Assembly: GCF_000426305.1 (NCBI RefSeq) | Contig: NZ_AUFC01000018.1 | Location: 1-64,000, forward strand | Direction of reading: 5' to 3' | Source: Anaerovorax odorimutans DSM 5092 | GTDB lineage: Bacteria > Bacillota > Clostridia > Peptostreptococcales > Anaerovoracaceae | DNA: 64,000 bases | Shown here: positions 34,492 through 43,276 of the stretch, piece after piece | How the letters are laid out: the number at the start of each line of letters is the position of its first letter | Numbering within the stretch: position 1 is the first letter of the stretch | Notes under the pieces: model-generated | What the model saw: only the letters and a program-made list of their open reading frames with translations | What the model was told of the DNA's origin: nothing | Database searches by the model: none | Position numbers and translations under genes: made by a program

Positions 34492-37104
34492 ATGGAGAAT
34501 ATAAAAAATTTAATATATAAAATAAAAGAAAATGGAAAAGGATTCTATAATATTTATGGAATTCTTGGATTTATTTTAGCAGCAGCAGTTCCTTTAAAAC
34601 TGCTTTTGTTTTATAAACTTATCGGAATAGCAACGAATTTTGTATTAATATGGATTATTACATGTATACTTACATTGCTATTATTCACATCTTTCAAAAA
34701 TAAATGGATACCTGCTGTAGTATATACACTTTTGACTATTTTAATGTTTGCAGATGTAACATACAGCAGCTTTTTTAACAGGTATCTCTCAGTTGCAATG
34801 ATTGGTGCTGCAGGTGTTCTTGGAGATATTACAGAAAGTATTAAAGAAGTATTAAGACCTGCTTTCTTTTTACTCTTTGCTGATATAGTGTTATTATTTA
34901 TAACGTTAGTTTACGGTAAAATAAAAAATAGAGAAAAAATACAAAAGCAAGCAGAGCTTGAAAAAAAAAATTGTGCAGATCGGAATATAGTATATAGGTT
35001 AAAATTAAAATTCAGATCTATTATAACTTTAATTCTAATTTTATTGATTATAGTTTGTAATATTACAAATAATGGCTTGATTACATCTATCTCCAATCAG
35101 GAAATTTATAGTTTTCATATTAAAGATATAGTAAATAAAATAAAGAGTAATAATGATACTGATATAAATTATATTTCAGCTTTTGAAGATAACTATAAAA
35201 ATGAAAAAGATGGACCATTATTCGGTATTGCAAAAGATAGGAATCTTATAGTTATTCAAGTTGAATCTCTGCAAAATTTTGTAATTAACAGAACTTATAA
35301 TGGTCAGGAAATAACTCCTAATTTGAATGCTTTACTTAAAGATCAAGGTACTTTATATTTTGACAATTATTATCAGCAAATTGGTAGTGGAAATACTTCG
35401 GATGCGGAACTGGCAACAAACAATTCCATTTATGGTTCATTGTCCAGTTATTCATATAAATTATTCCAAGATAATTATTATAGGGGATTACCGGTTTTAT
35501 TAGGTGAAAAAGGATATTCAACAGCATCTTTTCATGCTTTCTGGGATACAGATTTCTGGAATAGGGCTAAAGCTTACCCTAATTTAGGATTTCAACATTT
35601 CTTTGGTGGTATTAACGGATTAGATAATGATAGTTTTGATTTAACAAAAAAAATGGGATGGGGTCTTGTTGATGATGAATTTTTTAAACAATCTATTCAG
35701 CATATAAAAAATTTACCACAGCCATTTTACAGTTTTTTAATCACTCTTTCAAATCATCATCCATTTGTTATGCTAGATGAGTATGATTTTATTGACCTGC
35801 TTCCTGAAGATAAAGATACCACTGTTGGTAATTACATTAATAGTGTTGCATATACAGATTATTCTATAGGTGTATTTTTACAGCAATTAAAGGACGAAGG
35901 ATTGTACGATAATTCTGTAATAGCAATATATGGAGATCATTTAGGATTAACCTTAAAGGATGATGAAATAAAAGAATCTATGACAAGAGTTCTTGATAAG
36001 GAATATGATTTTGATACTATGATGAATATTCCTCTTATTATTACAATTCCGGGACTTGATAATAATATAAATCAGACAATAAGCGTAGCGGGAGGTCAGT
36101 TGGACTTTTTCCCTACGATGGCTTATTTAATGGGATTTGATAGTCTTGACACCATTTATTTAGGGCATAATTTATTATCTGTAAAAGATGGATTTGTAGC
36201 AGAGCAGACATATATGACAAAAGGATCTTTTTTCTCTGGAGATATTGCTTATGAAATGTCCAGAGACGGAGTCTTTGAAAATGGACGTGCTTGGAATATA
36301 CGGACAGGAGAATCTGTTCCCGTACAAGATTGCTATGAAGGCTATTTAAAATCTATGGATATTATAAATGCTTCGGAATACATTCTTAAAAATGATGTTT
36401 TAAGAAAAGTTTATAAGGAAGGTAAATCCGCTTCAACTGCTTTTTCCGAAAATATAGATAGAGAATATCCAGATGAGATTGCAGTGGCAGGTGCACCTAA
36501 TATGGATCTTGTAGGTACAAATTCTCTTGAAGCTTTAGATGCTTCTTATGATGAAGGACATAGATATATTAAAGTTGAAATATCTTGGACTTCAGAAATA
36601 GATAATAGGGTAGCAGTACTGCTTTCTGATTGGAGTAATGCACCTAATTATTTTGAAACCGATAACAATACGGAAATGACTTATGATGAGTTTAGTTCCC
36701 TTGAGATGAAAAATGGCCTTACTCCTATGACTTATAAAGATTTAGCTGATTGGATGAGTAGACATAAGGATGTAACTATTATTGTAAAAGCTGAGCGAAG
36801 TGCAGATTATTTTATGAGAATTATAAATGAATATATGCCTGGTATCAATGATCGTATAATTCCGGAAGTTCCTGGAATGGTAGAATATTCAGGTTTATAT
36901 AATGCTATTTTATATATGGATAAGGGTAATTTCACAGATACACAATTGCTTGAATTTATGGATATGAATAATGTTTGGGCAGGTTCCATGACAGAAGAGT
37001 CTGCTAAAGGAAAATATAAATCAGTTTTAGACTCAGATAATGTTATATATGTATATGAGGTGAATGATGGGCTCCTTACCAAGAGAAATCCAAAGTGTAA
37101 TTAA
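34492..37104 (+). CDS. LTA-synthase-like sulfatase-fold protein with degenerate GDPD tail
   Basis: The 870-aa protein has five membrane segments in the first 205 or so residues, then the LtaS catalytic domain: IVIQVESLQNFVINRTYNG, nucleophile Thr302 in SGNTSDAE, FHAFWDTDFWNR and IAIYGDHLG. Residues about 664-870 form an extra domain resembling glycerophosphodiester phosphodiesterase (GTNSLEALDASYDEGHRYIKV, LTPMTYKDLADWM, VTIIVKAE) but with the HRG and HD catalytic motifs lost. I choose ATG 34492 after GGAG; an earlier in-frame ATG lacks a site. It should build polyglycerolphosphate or a related polymer outside the cell. Confidence 0.85.
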   Translation: MENIKNLIYKIKENGKGFYNIYGILGFILAAAVPLKLLLFYKLIGIATNFVLIWIITCILTLLLFTSFKNKWIPAVVYTLLTILMFADVTYSSFFNRYLSVAMIGAAGVLGDITESIKEVLRPAFFLLFADIVLLFITLVYGKIKNREKIQKQAELEKKNCADRNIVYRLKLKFRSIITLILILLIIVCNITNNGLITSISNQEIYSFHIKDIVNKIKSNNDTDINYISAFEDNYKNEKDGPLFGIAKDRNLIVIQVESLQNFVINRTYNGQEITPNLNALLKDQGTLYFDNYYQQIGSGNTSDAELATNNSIYGSLSSYSYKLFQDNYYRGLPVLLGEKGYSTASFHAFWDTDFWNRAKAYPNLGFQHFFGGINGLDNDSFDLTKKMGWGLVDDEFFKQSIQHIKNLPQPFYSFLITLSNHHPFVMLDEYDFIDLLPEDKDTTVGNYINSVAYTDYSIGVFLQQLKDEGLYDNSVIAIYGDHLGLTLKDDEIKESMTRVLDKEYDFDTMMNIPLIITIPGLDNNINQTISVAGGQLDFFPTMAYLMGFDSLDTIYLGHNLLSVKDGFVAEQTYMTKGSFFSGDIAYEMSRDGVFENGRAWNIRTGESVPVQDCYEGYLKSMDIINASEYILKNDVLRKVYKEGKSASTAFSENIDREYPDEIAVAGAPNMDLVGTNSLEALDASYDEGHRYIKVEISWTSEIDNRVAVLLSDWSNAPNYFETDNNTEMTYDEFSSLEMKNGLTPMTYKDLADWMSRHKDVTIIVKAERSADYFMRIINEYMPGINDRIIPEVPGMVEYSGLYNAILYMDKGNFTDTQLLEFMDMNNVWAGSMTEESAKGKYKSVLDSDNVIYVYEVNDGLLTKRNPKCN

Positions 37105-39139
37105 GATAGCATTAAAAATAGTAATTGTACTCATAGTAATTGTTACTTTAGTAGTAAATCCCTTGAATAGTTCTTTAGTAATGTCTATAACAAATCAAGA
37201 ATTTGTATTATATCATTTGAAAGATTTAATTGAAAATTCATCAGATAAGACAATACAAGCAGATAATAATTACTTTTTAGCTACAGGAACTTATGAAAAA
37301 AATATGACAGGTGGTTTTAGTGATACTGTTTGCGAAAATTTATTTGGTATTGCAAAGAATAAAAACCTTATTCTTATTCAGATAGAATCCATGCAGAATA
37401 TGGTAATAAACAGAGAGTATAACGGTCAGGAAATTACACCAAACCTTAATGCATTAATAAAGGAAAAAGGCAGCCTTTATTATGACAATTATTATCAGCA
37501 AATAGGAAGCGGCAATACATCCGATGCCGAATTTGCAACAAACAATTCTTTGCTTGGTACAATTGAAAGTTATACTTATCAACTTTTTCAGGACAACTAT
37601 ATGTATGGACTGCCTTGGGTTTTAAAGGAAAATGGATATAGTACAACAGTTACTCATGGATATGATAAGTCCTTTTGGAATCGTGAAAATGTTTATCCAA
37701 CAGAAGGTTTTGATACTTTTATAAACAGTGATATTCTTGTAAGTGATAATATTAAAGGAATTGGCGGCGGAAATATTGTTGGTATAAGTGATCATGCACT
37801 ATATGAACAAAGTATGGATTACATGAAAAAATTAAATGAGACGGGTGAGCCATTTTATAATTTTATTATTTCCTTATCAAGTCATAATCCTTTTAGACTT
37901 CCAGACTCATTAACAGATATGGAACTTTTAGATAAAGACAAAGATACTCTATTTGGTAATTATATAGCATCTGTACATTATGCTGATAAAGCTTTAGGTG
38001 AATTACTTTCACAGCTGAAAGAAAGCGGTATATATGATAATTCAGTTATTGCTATGTATGGAGATCATTTTGGCTTGACAAAAAGTGATGATAGAATTGA
38101 GAAAAGAGTTTCTGAGTGGCTTGGTTTCAATTATGATTATGACATGATGCTTAATATTCCGTTGATTATTCATATACCAAATTCAGAGTTAAATGAAACT
38201 ATTAGTATTTCCGGTGGACAGCTTGACTTTATGCCAACCATAGCGTATATTCTTGGTATAGAAAAGTTAAATACATTATATTTAGGTCAGAATTTACTTA
38301 CTGCAGAAAGAGGATTTGTAATTGAACAGACTCATTTATTAAAAGGATCGTTTATAAAAGATGATATTGTTTTTGAAATTTCAAGAGACGGAGTTTTTGA
38401 GAAAAGCAGGGCATGGAATCGAAAAACAAGAGAAGCAGTTGATATTACACCTTATAAAGAAGACGTTAAAAAAGCAAAAGACCTTGTAGAACTATCTAAA
38501 TTTTATTTATATAATGATGTACTTAGATCTGTATATCTCGAAGGGAAAAATATAGATGATATTTTAAACGATACTGATACCAAATTAAAGAAAGAGAAAA
38601 ATATTTCTATGGTTTCTGTTATTACTAGTAAAAATATTAATAAAGGGATACTTTTAGAGGATTTTTATGAGTGGATGAAAGAAGAAAATAAAGAAGATAA
38701 AGTTCTTTTAACAATGGATAATATATTAGAAGGGCTAACAAATCTAGAAAGTTGTTCTGGGAAAATTGGTGAAATTGGTGAAATAAAAAGTATAGATTTT
38801 ATAGCAAATAAAGAGTTTAATGATATTAAAAGTAGAATAATACCAATAATTAACACTATGGAGGATTTTACTAAAATACAATATCTGGGATATGAAAATA
38901 TTGTATTTATGCCAAATATAGATGAATATTCGAAAGAGCAAATCCTAGATTTTATATTGATTAATAAGCCATATGCTATTGCTCTTCCCGCTGAAAATAT
39001 TATGGCTTGTGGAATAGATTTTTGTAATAATGATGTTTTTATTTATGCATATGATGTAGAAACAGTAACAGAGAAAGCATTTTGTAACTTTATCGGTGTG
39101 GATGGTTATATCGATAATGTTATTAATAATTTTAATTAA
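37067..39139 (+). CDS. Second LTA-synthase-like protein with one membrane segment
   Basis: The 690-aa protein is a close tandem relative of the upstream gene: IESMQNMVINREYNGQEI, nucleophile Thr151 in SGNTSDAE, YDKSFWNREN, IAMYGDHFG, SGGQLDFMPT. It has only the last of the usual five membrane helices (residues about 10-35), so it would be a single-pass protein with the catalytic domain outside. The tail is a still more eroded GDPD remnant. It starts within the previous gene, with GAGGTGA right before ATG 37067, so it is translationally coupled. A deletion across an older tandem pair would explain the shape. Confidence 0.85.
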   Translation: MGSLPREIQSVIKIALKIVIVLIVIVTLVVNPLNSSLVMSITNQEFVLYHLKDLIENSSDKTIQADNNYFLATGTYEKNMTGGFSDTVCENLFGIAKNKNLILIQIESMQNMVINREYNGQEITPNLNALIKEKGSLYYDNYYQQIGSGNTSDAEFATNNSLLGTIESYTYQLFQDNYMYGLPWVLKENGYSTTVTHGYDKSFWNRENVYPTEGFDTFINSDILVSDNIKGIGGGNIVGISDHALYEQSMDYMKKLNETGEPFYNFIISLSSHNPFRLPDSLTDMELLDKDKDTLFGNYIASVHYADKALGELLSQLKESGIYDNSVIAMYGDHFGLTKSDDRIEKRVSEWLGFNYDYDMMLNIPLIIHIPNSELNETISISGGQLDFMPTIAYILGIEKLNTLYLGQNLLTAERGFVIEQTHLLKGSFIKDDIVFEISRDGVFEKSRAWNRKTREAVDITPYKEDVKKAKDLVELSKFYLYNDVLRSVYLEGKNIDDILNDTDTKLKKEKNISMVSVITSKNINKGILLEDFYEWMKEENKEDKVLLTMDNILEGLTNLESCSGKIGEIGEIKSIDFIANKEFNDIKSRIIPIINTMEDFTKIQYLGYENIVFMPNIDEYSKEQILDFILINKPYAIALPAENIMACGIDFCNNDVFIYAYDVETVTEKAFCNFIGVDGYIDNVINNFN

Positions 39140-39157
39140 ATATTAAAAATGCCTGTA

Positions 39158-39194
39158 AATCCTGTATCTATTATTTAAGATATAGGATTTTTTG
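39158..39194 (+). terminator. Terminator of the GH26/LTA-synthase operon
   Basis: AATCCTGTATCT (39158-39169) pairs with AGATATAGGATT (39178-39189), then TTTTTG. Confidence 0.8.
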
Positions 39195-39251
39195 ATATAA
39201 TAATAAACTTTATAACAGGATAAAAGTTATATAAAATCGAGGTGATAAAAG

Positions 39252-40085
39252 TTGGATTTAGAGAGACTTACTATAGGACAAATGGCAAAATTAAATAATA
39301 TTTCAGAGCAAACTTTACGTGTATATGATAAAAAGAAACTGTTGCTGCCTCTCTATATTGATGAAGATACAGGATATCGATATTACAGTATTACACAGTC
39401 AGCAAGGCTTGATATGATTCAATATATGAAAGGTTACGGAATGACGTTGCAGCAAATAAAAGAGCAGCTTGATAGTTGTAGTTCTGATAATATAAAAGAA
39501 TTTTTAAAATTGCGGTATCATTCTATCGATGAGGAAATTGAGGAACTATATAGATGTAAAAAAGCAATTGGAAGGACTTTGGAAAATTATCATAGATATG
39601 AATCACTGCCTAAAGATGAAATGATATTTATGGAATATACAAGAGAGCGAAAAATCTATAAATATAAATCAAATATAAATATCTTTGAACATGATTATTC
39701 CAGTTATGAATATATTTTAAGGTCATTAAAAAAGCATTTAATTGGAAATGATTTATCAATTACGTATTTTTGTAATGTAGGGACTATAATAAGAAAAGAA
39801 AAAATTATGTCGGGAGAATTTTTTTCTAATGAAATTTTTGTTTTTGTTGATGATGATTATAAAGCAATTGAAGGAATAGAGATAATACCTGCAGGTACTT
39901 ATATTTCAATGTGCTCAAACGATTTTTATCAGGAGAGAGAACTGGCAGATAAACTTTTTGATTATGTTAGGCAAAAGGGCTTAAACATAGTGGGTGATTA
40001 TATTTGCGAAGTAATTTCTGAATTTCCTGTATTTAATAACGAACAAAGAAATATGTTTTATAAGATTCAAGTACCAATACGCTAA
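39252..40085 (+). CDS. MerR-family regulator with BmrR-like effector domain
   Basis: The 277-aa protein starts at TTG 39252 after GAGGTGAT. The MerR DNA-binding part is clear: LTIGQMAKLNNISEQTLRVYDKKKLL, GYRYYSITQSARLDMIQYMKGYGMTLQQIKEQL. A coiled coil (about 85-115) leads to a C-terminal ligand domain (about 130-277) of the GyrI/BmrR kind. Such proteins usually switch on efflux genes on binding cationic or hydrophobic compounds. It sits just upstream of the non-coding unit at 40095-40932, the only neighbour on the same strand that it could control nearby. Confidence 0.88.
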   Translation: MDLERLTIGQMAKLNNISEQTLRVYDKKKLLLPLYIDEDTGYRYYSITQSARLDMIQYMKGYGMTLQQIKEQLDSCSSDNIKEFLKLRYHSIDEEIEELYRCKKAIGRTLENYHRYESLPKDEMIFMEYTRERKIYKYKSNINIFEHDYSSYEYILRSLKKHLIGNDLSITYFCNVGTIIRKEKIMSGEFFSNEIFVFVDDDYKAIEGIEIIPAGTYISMCSNDFYQERELADKLFDYVRQKGLNIVGDYICEVISEFPVFNNEQRNMFYKIQVPIR

Positions 40086-40094
40086 ATTAATATA

Positions 40095-40125
40095 TTGACA
40101 TTATCCTAACAATAAAGTTTATAAT
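40095..40125 (+). promoter_or_regulatory. Consensus promoter before the non-coding unit
   Basis: TTGACA (40095-40100) and TATAAT (40120-40125) both match consensus. The spacer is 19 bases, slightly long. No reading frame with a ribosome site follows it. Confidence 0.6.
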
Positions 40126-40131
40126 TTAAAT

Positions 40132-40932
40132 AGAAATTATTGAAATTAGTTATGGGGATAATAGGGGGGGTTAAAAATGTACAGAAAAGTATGGATTTTA
40201 TAAAACTTGTTGGAAAAAGGGTAAGTAACTTATAATTTAAATTAAATGCGTGGAAATTGTTTCTGTCTATAGATTAAATGCTTGAGTCAGAAATATATAA
40301 GTAAATATAAAATTAGATAGTCATGGGATGTGAAAAATAAAAGTTACTCTGAAAATAATATGAAGTCCATATAGAATCTTATATACAAATTGCTATTATA
40401 GTAATTTGGTTTTATTGCAGGAAACCTTTAATATTTGATAGTAAAGCGTTAATTTGTATATAGGTAAAGACTTGCTTTAGTAGAATTTAAAATGGGAGTT
40501 GGGAATTATAGCAATTTATCGTCAAACGAAATCGGTAATTTTGTAAAAAAGATGAATATTTTTCATCAGTTTAGCTATAACAATAAGGTCGGAAATGTAA
40601 CTGAATTAAATTTTCTCGTAATGATACAAAAGGTATTATCTTACAATCAAAATGTGTGGGTAAGGTTTATGACTATAATTAGTTTTAGCATTTGAGAATA
40701 AGATAAGCCTAAAAACTGTGGTTTTTAAAGTATCTGTATATTAAAGTTAGCTTGTGCTGTAACAGCAATTTGTTTGTCTCCACTTATATGCTGTGTATTA
40801 GGCATATAGCAACGAAAACAATGTTAGTAGATGCTTATTTGGTAATAACAATGAACATTATATCAAATAATGCAAGTTTATTAATGAACGGAAAAAATGA
40901 AGTCAAGAAAAGCAGTCTTGACTTTATTTTTT
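40132..40932 (+). ncRNA. Candidate large structured non-coding RNA, about 800 nt
   Basis: The unit begins about 7 bases after a consensus promoter and ends at a strong terminator, yet has no credible coding frame (longest 67 codons, low-complexity and without a ribosome site). Local hairpins are frequent: CAAATT-g-CTA/TAG-t-AATTTG (40386-40408), GATGAA/TTCATC (40551-40567), GGTTTAT/ATAAGCC (40664-40709), AAAAAC/GTTTTT (40711-40727), TATATGC/GCATATA (40786-40808). A run of seven G lies at 40164-40170. It may be a known large RNA class that I cannot place by eye, a new one, or a decayed gene. Confidence 0.5.
40900..40932 (+). terminator. Strong terminator ending the non-coding unit
   Basis: AAGTCAAGA (40900-40908) pairs with TCTTGACTT (40916-40924), followed by TATTTTTTT. 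It is the strongest sign that the gene-free stretch is transcribed. Confidence 0.88.
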
Positions 40933-41150
40933 TGCGTTTAAATATAACTTTTATAATATTGTAGGTAATATAAAAATGTATATAGATAATTGGTAGAATT
41001 ATAAAATAAATTGTGTAAATTAAGTTTATAATAATCTAACTTTTGTAATTTACGTATTTTTATAGATATAGAATATAATTTTTGTTATAATTAATCGTAT
41101 ATAAGAAACGGCTTATAATGTATATATTTTAATGAACAAGAGGTATATTA

Positions 41151-42530
41151 ATGATTGATGAATTTCAATATTATTTTTTATTTTTTATAATTTTTATTGT
41201 ATTAGTAACAACTATAATTGTAATTATTAATATATTTATAATTAAGAATAAACTGTTTAACAACAATGATTTACAGGAAATTATTAGATTTACAAATGAA
41301 ATTATTAGGAATAATGAATTAATTCAAAAAGATATAGAAAAATCCAGAATAGAGCTTGAAAATGAAATAAGAACATCTAAACAGGAAACTACGCAGTATA
41401 TTCAGACAAGTTTTAATTACTTAGGTGAAATGTTGTCGTCAAATCAGAGACAGTCTGCGGAGGCACAAGATAAAAGACTTCAAGAGCTAAACAGGCAATT
41501 GGAGTACATGACAATACAAAATGAAAAAAAATTAGAAAATATCAGACTTACTATGGAAAATAAAATTACTACAATGCAGGAAGATAACTCAAAAAAATTA
41601 GATCAGATGAGAGCTGTTGTAGACGAAAAGCTGCAAAAAACATTAGAAGATCAGATTTCTCAGTCGTTTAAGCTGGTTAGTGACAGATTGGAGCAAGTCT
41701 ATAAAGGTCTTGGAGAGATGCAGAACTTAGCCTCAGGTGTGGGAGACTTAAAAAAGGTACTTTCTAATGTTAAAACAAGAGGTATTTTAGGAGAATATCA
41801 ACTTGGTGCTATTTTGGAACAGATATTATCTAAAGAGCAATACGAAGAAAATATTTCAACTAAAAAAGGAAGCAGTGAAAGAGTTGAGTTTGCTGTAAAA
41901 CTTCCGGGAGATGAGGAAAGCTATGTATATTTGCCTATAGATGCTAAATTTCCTGCAGATACATATACAAAGCTAATAGATGCATATGATACAGGTAACC
42001 AAGAAGAAGTTGAACAAGCTGTAAAATTATTAGAACGTTCTATTAAAAATTTTGCAAAGAGTATAAATGATAAATATATAGAACCACCAAATACTACAGA
42101 ATTTGCTATTATGTTTTTGCCATTTGAAGGTCTTTATGCTGAAGTTGTCAGACGTGGATTGGTAGAAACATTGCAAAGAGACTATAAGATTAATATAGCA
42201 GGACCTACTACTATGGCAGCTATATTAAACAGTTTGCAGATGGGATTTAAAACTTTAGCTATACAAAAACATTCCAGTGATGTATGGAATATTTTGGGTG
42301 CAGTAAAAACGGAATTTGATAAATTTGGAACAGTATTAACGGCAACACAGCAGAGAATTAATCAAGCTAATGCAGAGCTGGACAAGTTAATTGGAACAAG
42401 AACCAGAAAAATACAAAGTAAATTAAGGAATATAGCTAGCATTTCGGATATTAACAGTAAGGAAATTTTGGGTATAGAATTATTAGCTAGTGATCAACAA
42501 TTGGATAAGGATAAAGATAAAGAGGAATAA
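41151..42530 (+). CDS. rmuC: RmuC-family DNA recombination protein
   Basis: The 459-aa protein has one N-terminal membrane segment (residues about 7-30), a long coiled coil (about 45-200), then the RmuC domain: NVKTRGILGEYQLGAILEQIL, YLPIDAKFPADTYTKL, EFAIMFLPFEGLYAEVVRRG and GPTTMAAILNSLQMGFKTLA. The PIDAKFP stretch resembles a nuclease core. RmuC limits inversions at short repeats in E. coli. Start ATG 41151 follows AAGAGG. The next gene begins 3 bases after its stop. Confidence 0.92.
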   Translation: MIDEFQYYFLFFIIFIVLVTTIIVIINIFIIKNKLFNNNDLQEIIRFTNEIIRNNELIQKDIEKSRIELENEIRTSKQETTQYIQTSFNYLGEMLSSNQRQSAEAQDKRLQELNRQLEYMTIQNEKKLENIRLTMENKITTMQEDNSKKLDQMRAVVDEKLQKTLEDQISQSFKLVSDRLEQVYKGLGEMQNLASGVGDLKKVLSNVKTRGILGEYQLGAILEQILSKEQYEENISTKKGSSERVEFAVKLPGDEESYVYLPIDAKFPADTYTKLIDAYDTGNQEEVEQAVKLLERSIKNFAKSINDKYIEPPNTTEFAIMFLPFEGLYAEVVRRGLVETLQRDYKINIAGPTTMAAILNSLQMGFKTLAIQKHSSDVWNILGAVKTEFDKFGTVLTATQQRINQANAELDKLIGTRTRKIQSKLRNIASISDINSKEILGIELLASDQQLDKDKDKEE

Positions 42531-42533
42531 TTT

Positions 42534-43253
42534 ATGAGCATATATGCTATTGCAGATTTACATCTGTCATTTTCAGTGGAAAAACCAATGGATATTTATG
42601 GAGGAGAATGGGTAGGTCATACAGAAAAGTTAAAAGATAAATGGGAAAAGATAATAATGCCTGATGATATAGTTATTATACCTGGAGACATATCATGGGC
42701 TTTGAAATATGATGATGCATTAATAGATTTAAAATGGATAAGCAGATTACCTGGAAAGAAAGTCTTTGTAAAAGGAAATCATGATCTATGGTGGAATTCA
42801 ATCAATAAATTGAATAAGATTGATGAAAATTTGTTTTTTTTACAAAATTCATATTATATAGCAGAAGGATATGCAATTTGTGGAAGCAGAGGATGGGTAT
42901 GTCCGGGTGATGATGATTTTACTCAGCATGATGATAAAATATATAAACGAGAATTAGGAAGATTAAAATTGTCGCTTGAAGAAGCGAGGAGAGCAGGATA
43001 TGGAGCTTTATCGGAAGGAGAGAGTAAAGGAGATATTATTGGAGTATTGCATTTTCCACCTACTAATGATAAACTTCAGCCTTCTGGATTTACGGAGTTA
43101 TTTGAGAAGTATGGTGTTAAAAAAGTTATATATGGACATTTACATGGTAAAGATGGATTTAAAAATGGACTTAGGGCTATTTTTAATGGAGTAGAATATA
43201 TGCTGGTTTCATTAGACTATTTGAAGTGTACTCCAAGAATACTTGTGGATTAA
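42534..43253 (+). CDS. Calcineurin-like metallophosphoesterase
   Basis: The 239-aa protein carries all five metal motifs: YAIADLHLS, IIPGDISW, FVKGNHDLWW, VLHFPP in place of the usual GH-x-P, and IYGHLHGKDG. The pattern is that of a clostridial cytosolic phosphoesterase family near deoB genes; the substrate is unknown. It begins 3 bases after rmuC and ends 23 bases before deoB, so it is probably co-transcribed with both. Confidence 0.9.
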   Translation: MSIYAIADLHLSFSVEKPMDIYGGEWVGHTEKLKDKWEKIIMPDDIVIIPGDISWALKYDDALIDLKWISRLPGKKVFVKGNHDLWWNSINKLNKIDENLFFLQNSYYIAEGYAICGSRGWVCPGDDDFTQHDDKIYKRELGRLKLSLEEARRAGYGALSEGESKGDIIGVLHFPPTNDKLQPSGFTELFEKYGVKKVIYGHLHGKDGFKNGLRAIFNGVEYMLVSLDYLKCTPRILVD

Positions 43254-43276
43254 AATATAATATAGGAGGGAAACAA

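Noticed and set aside
40492-40695. 67-codon open frame MGVGNYSN... in the gene-free stretch
   Set aside because: No ribosome site, low-complexity composition, and it lies between a promoter and terminator of a structured region; a protein is unlikely.
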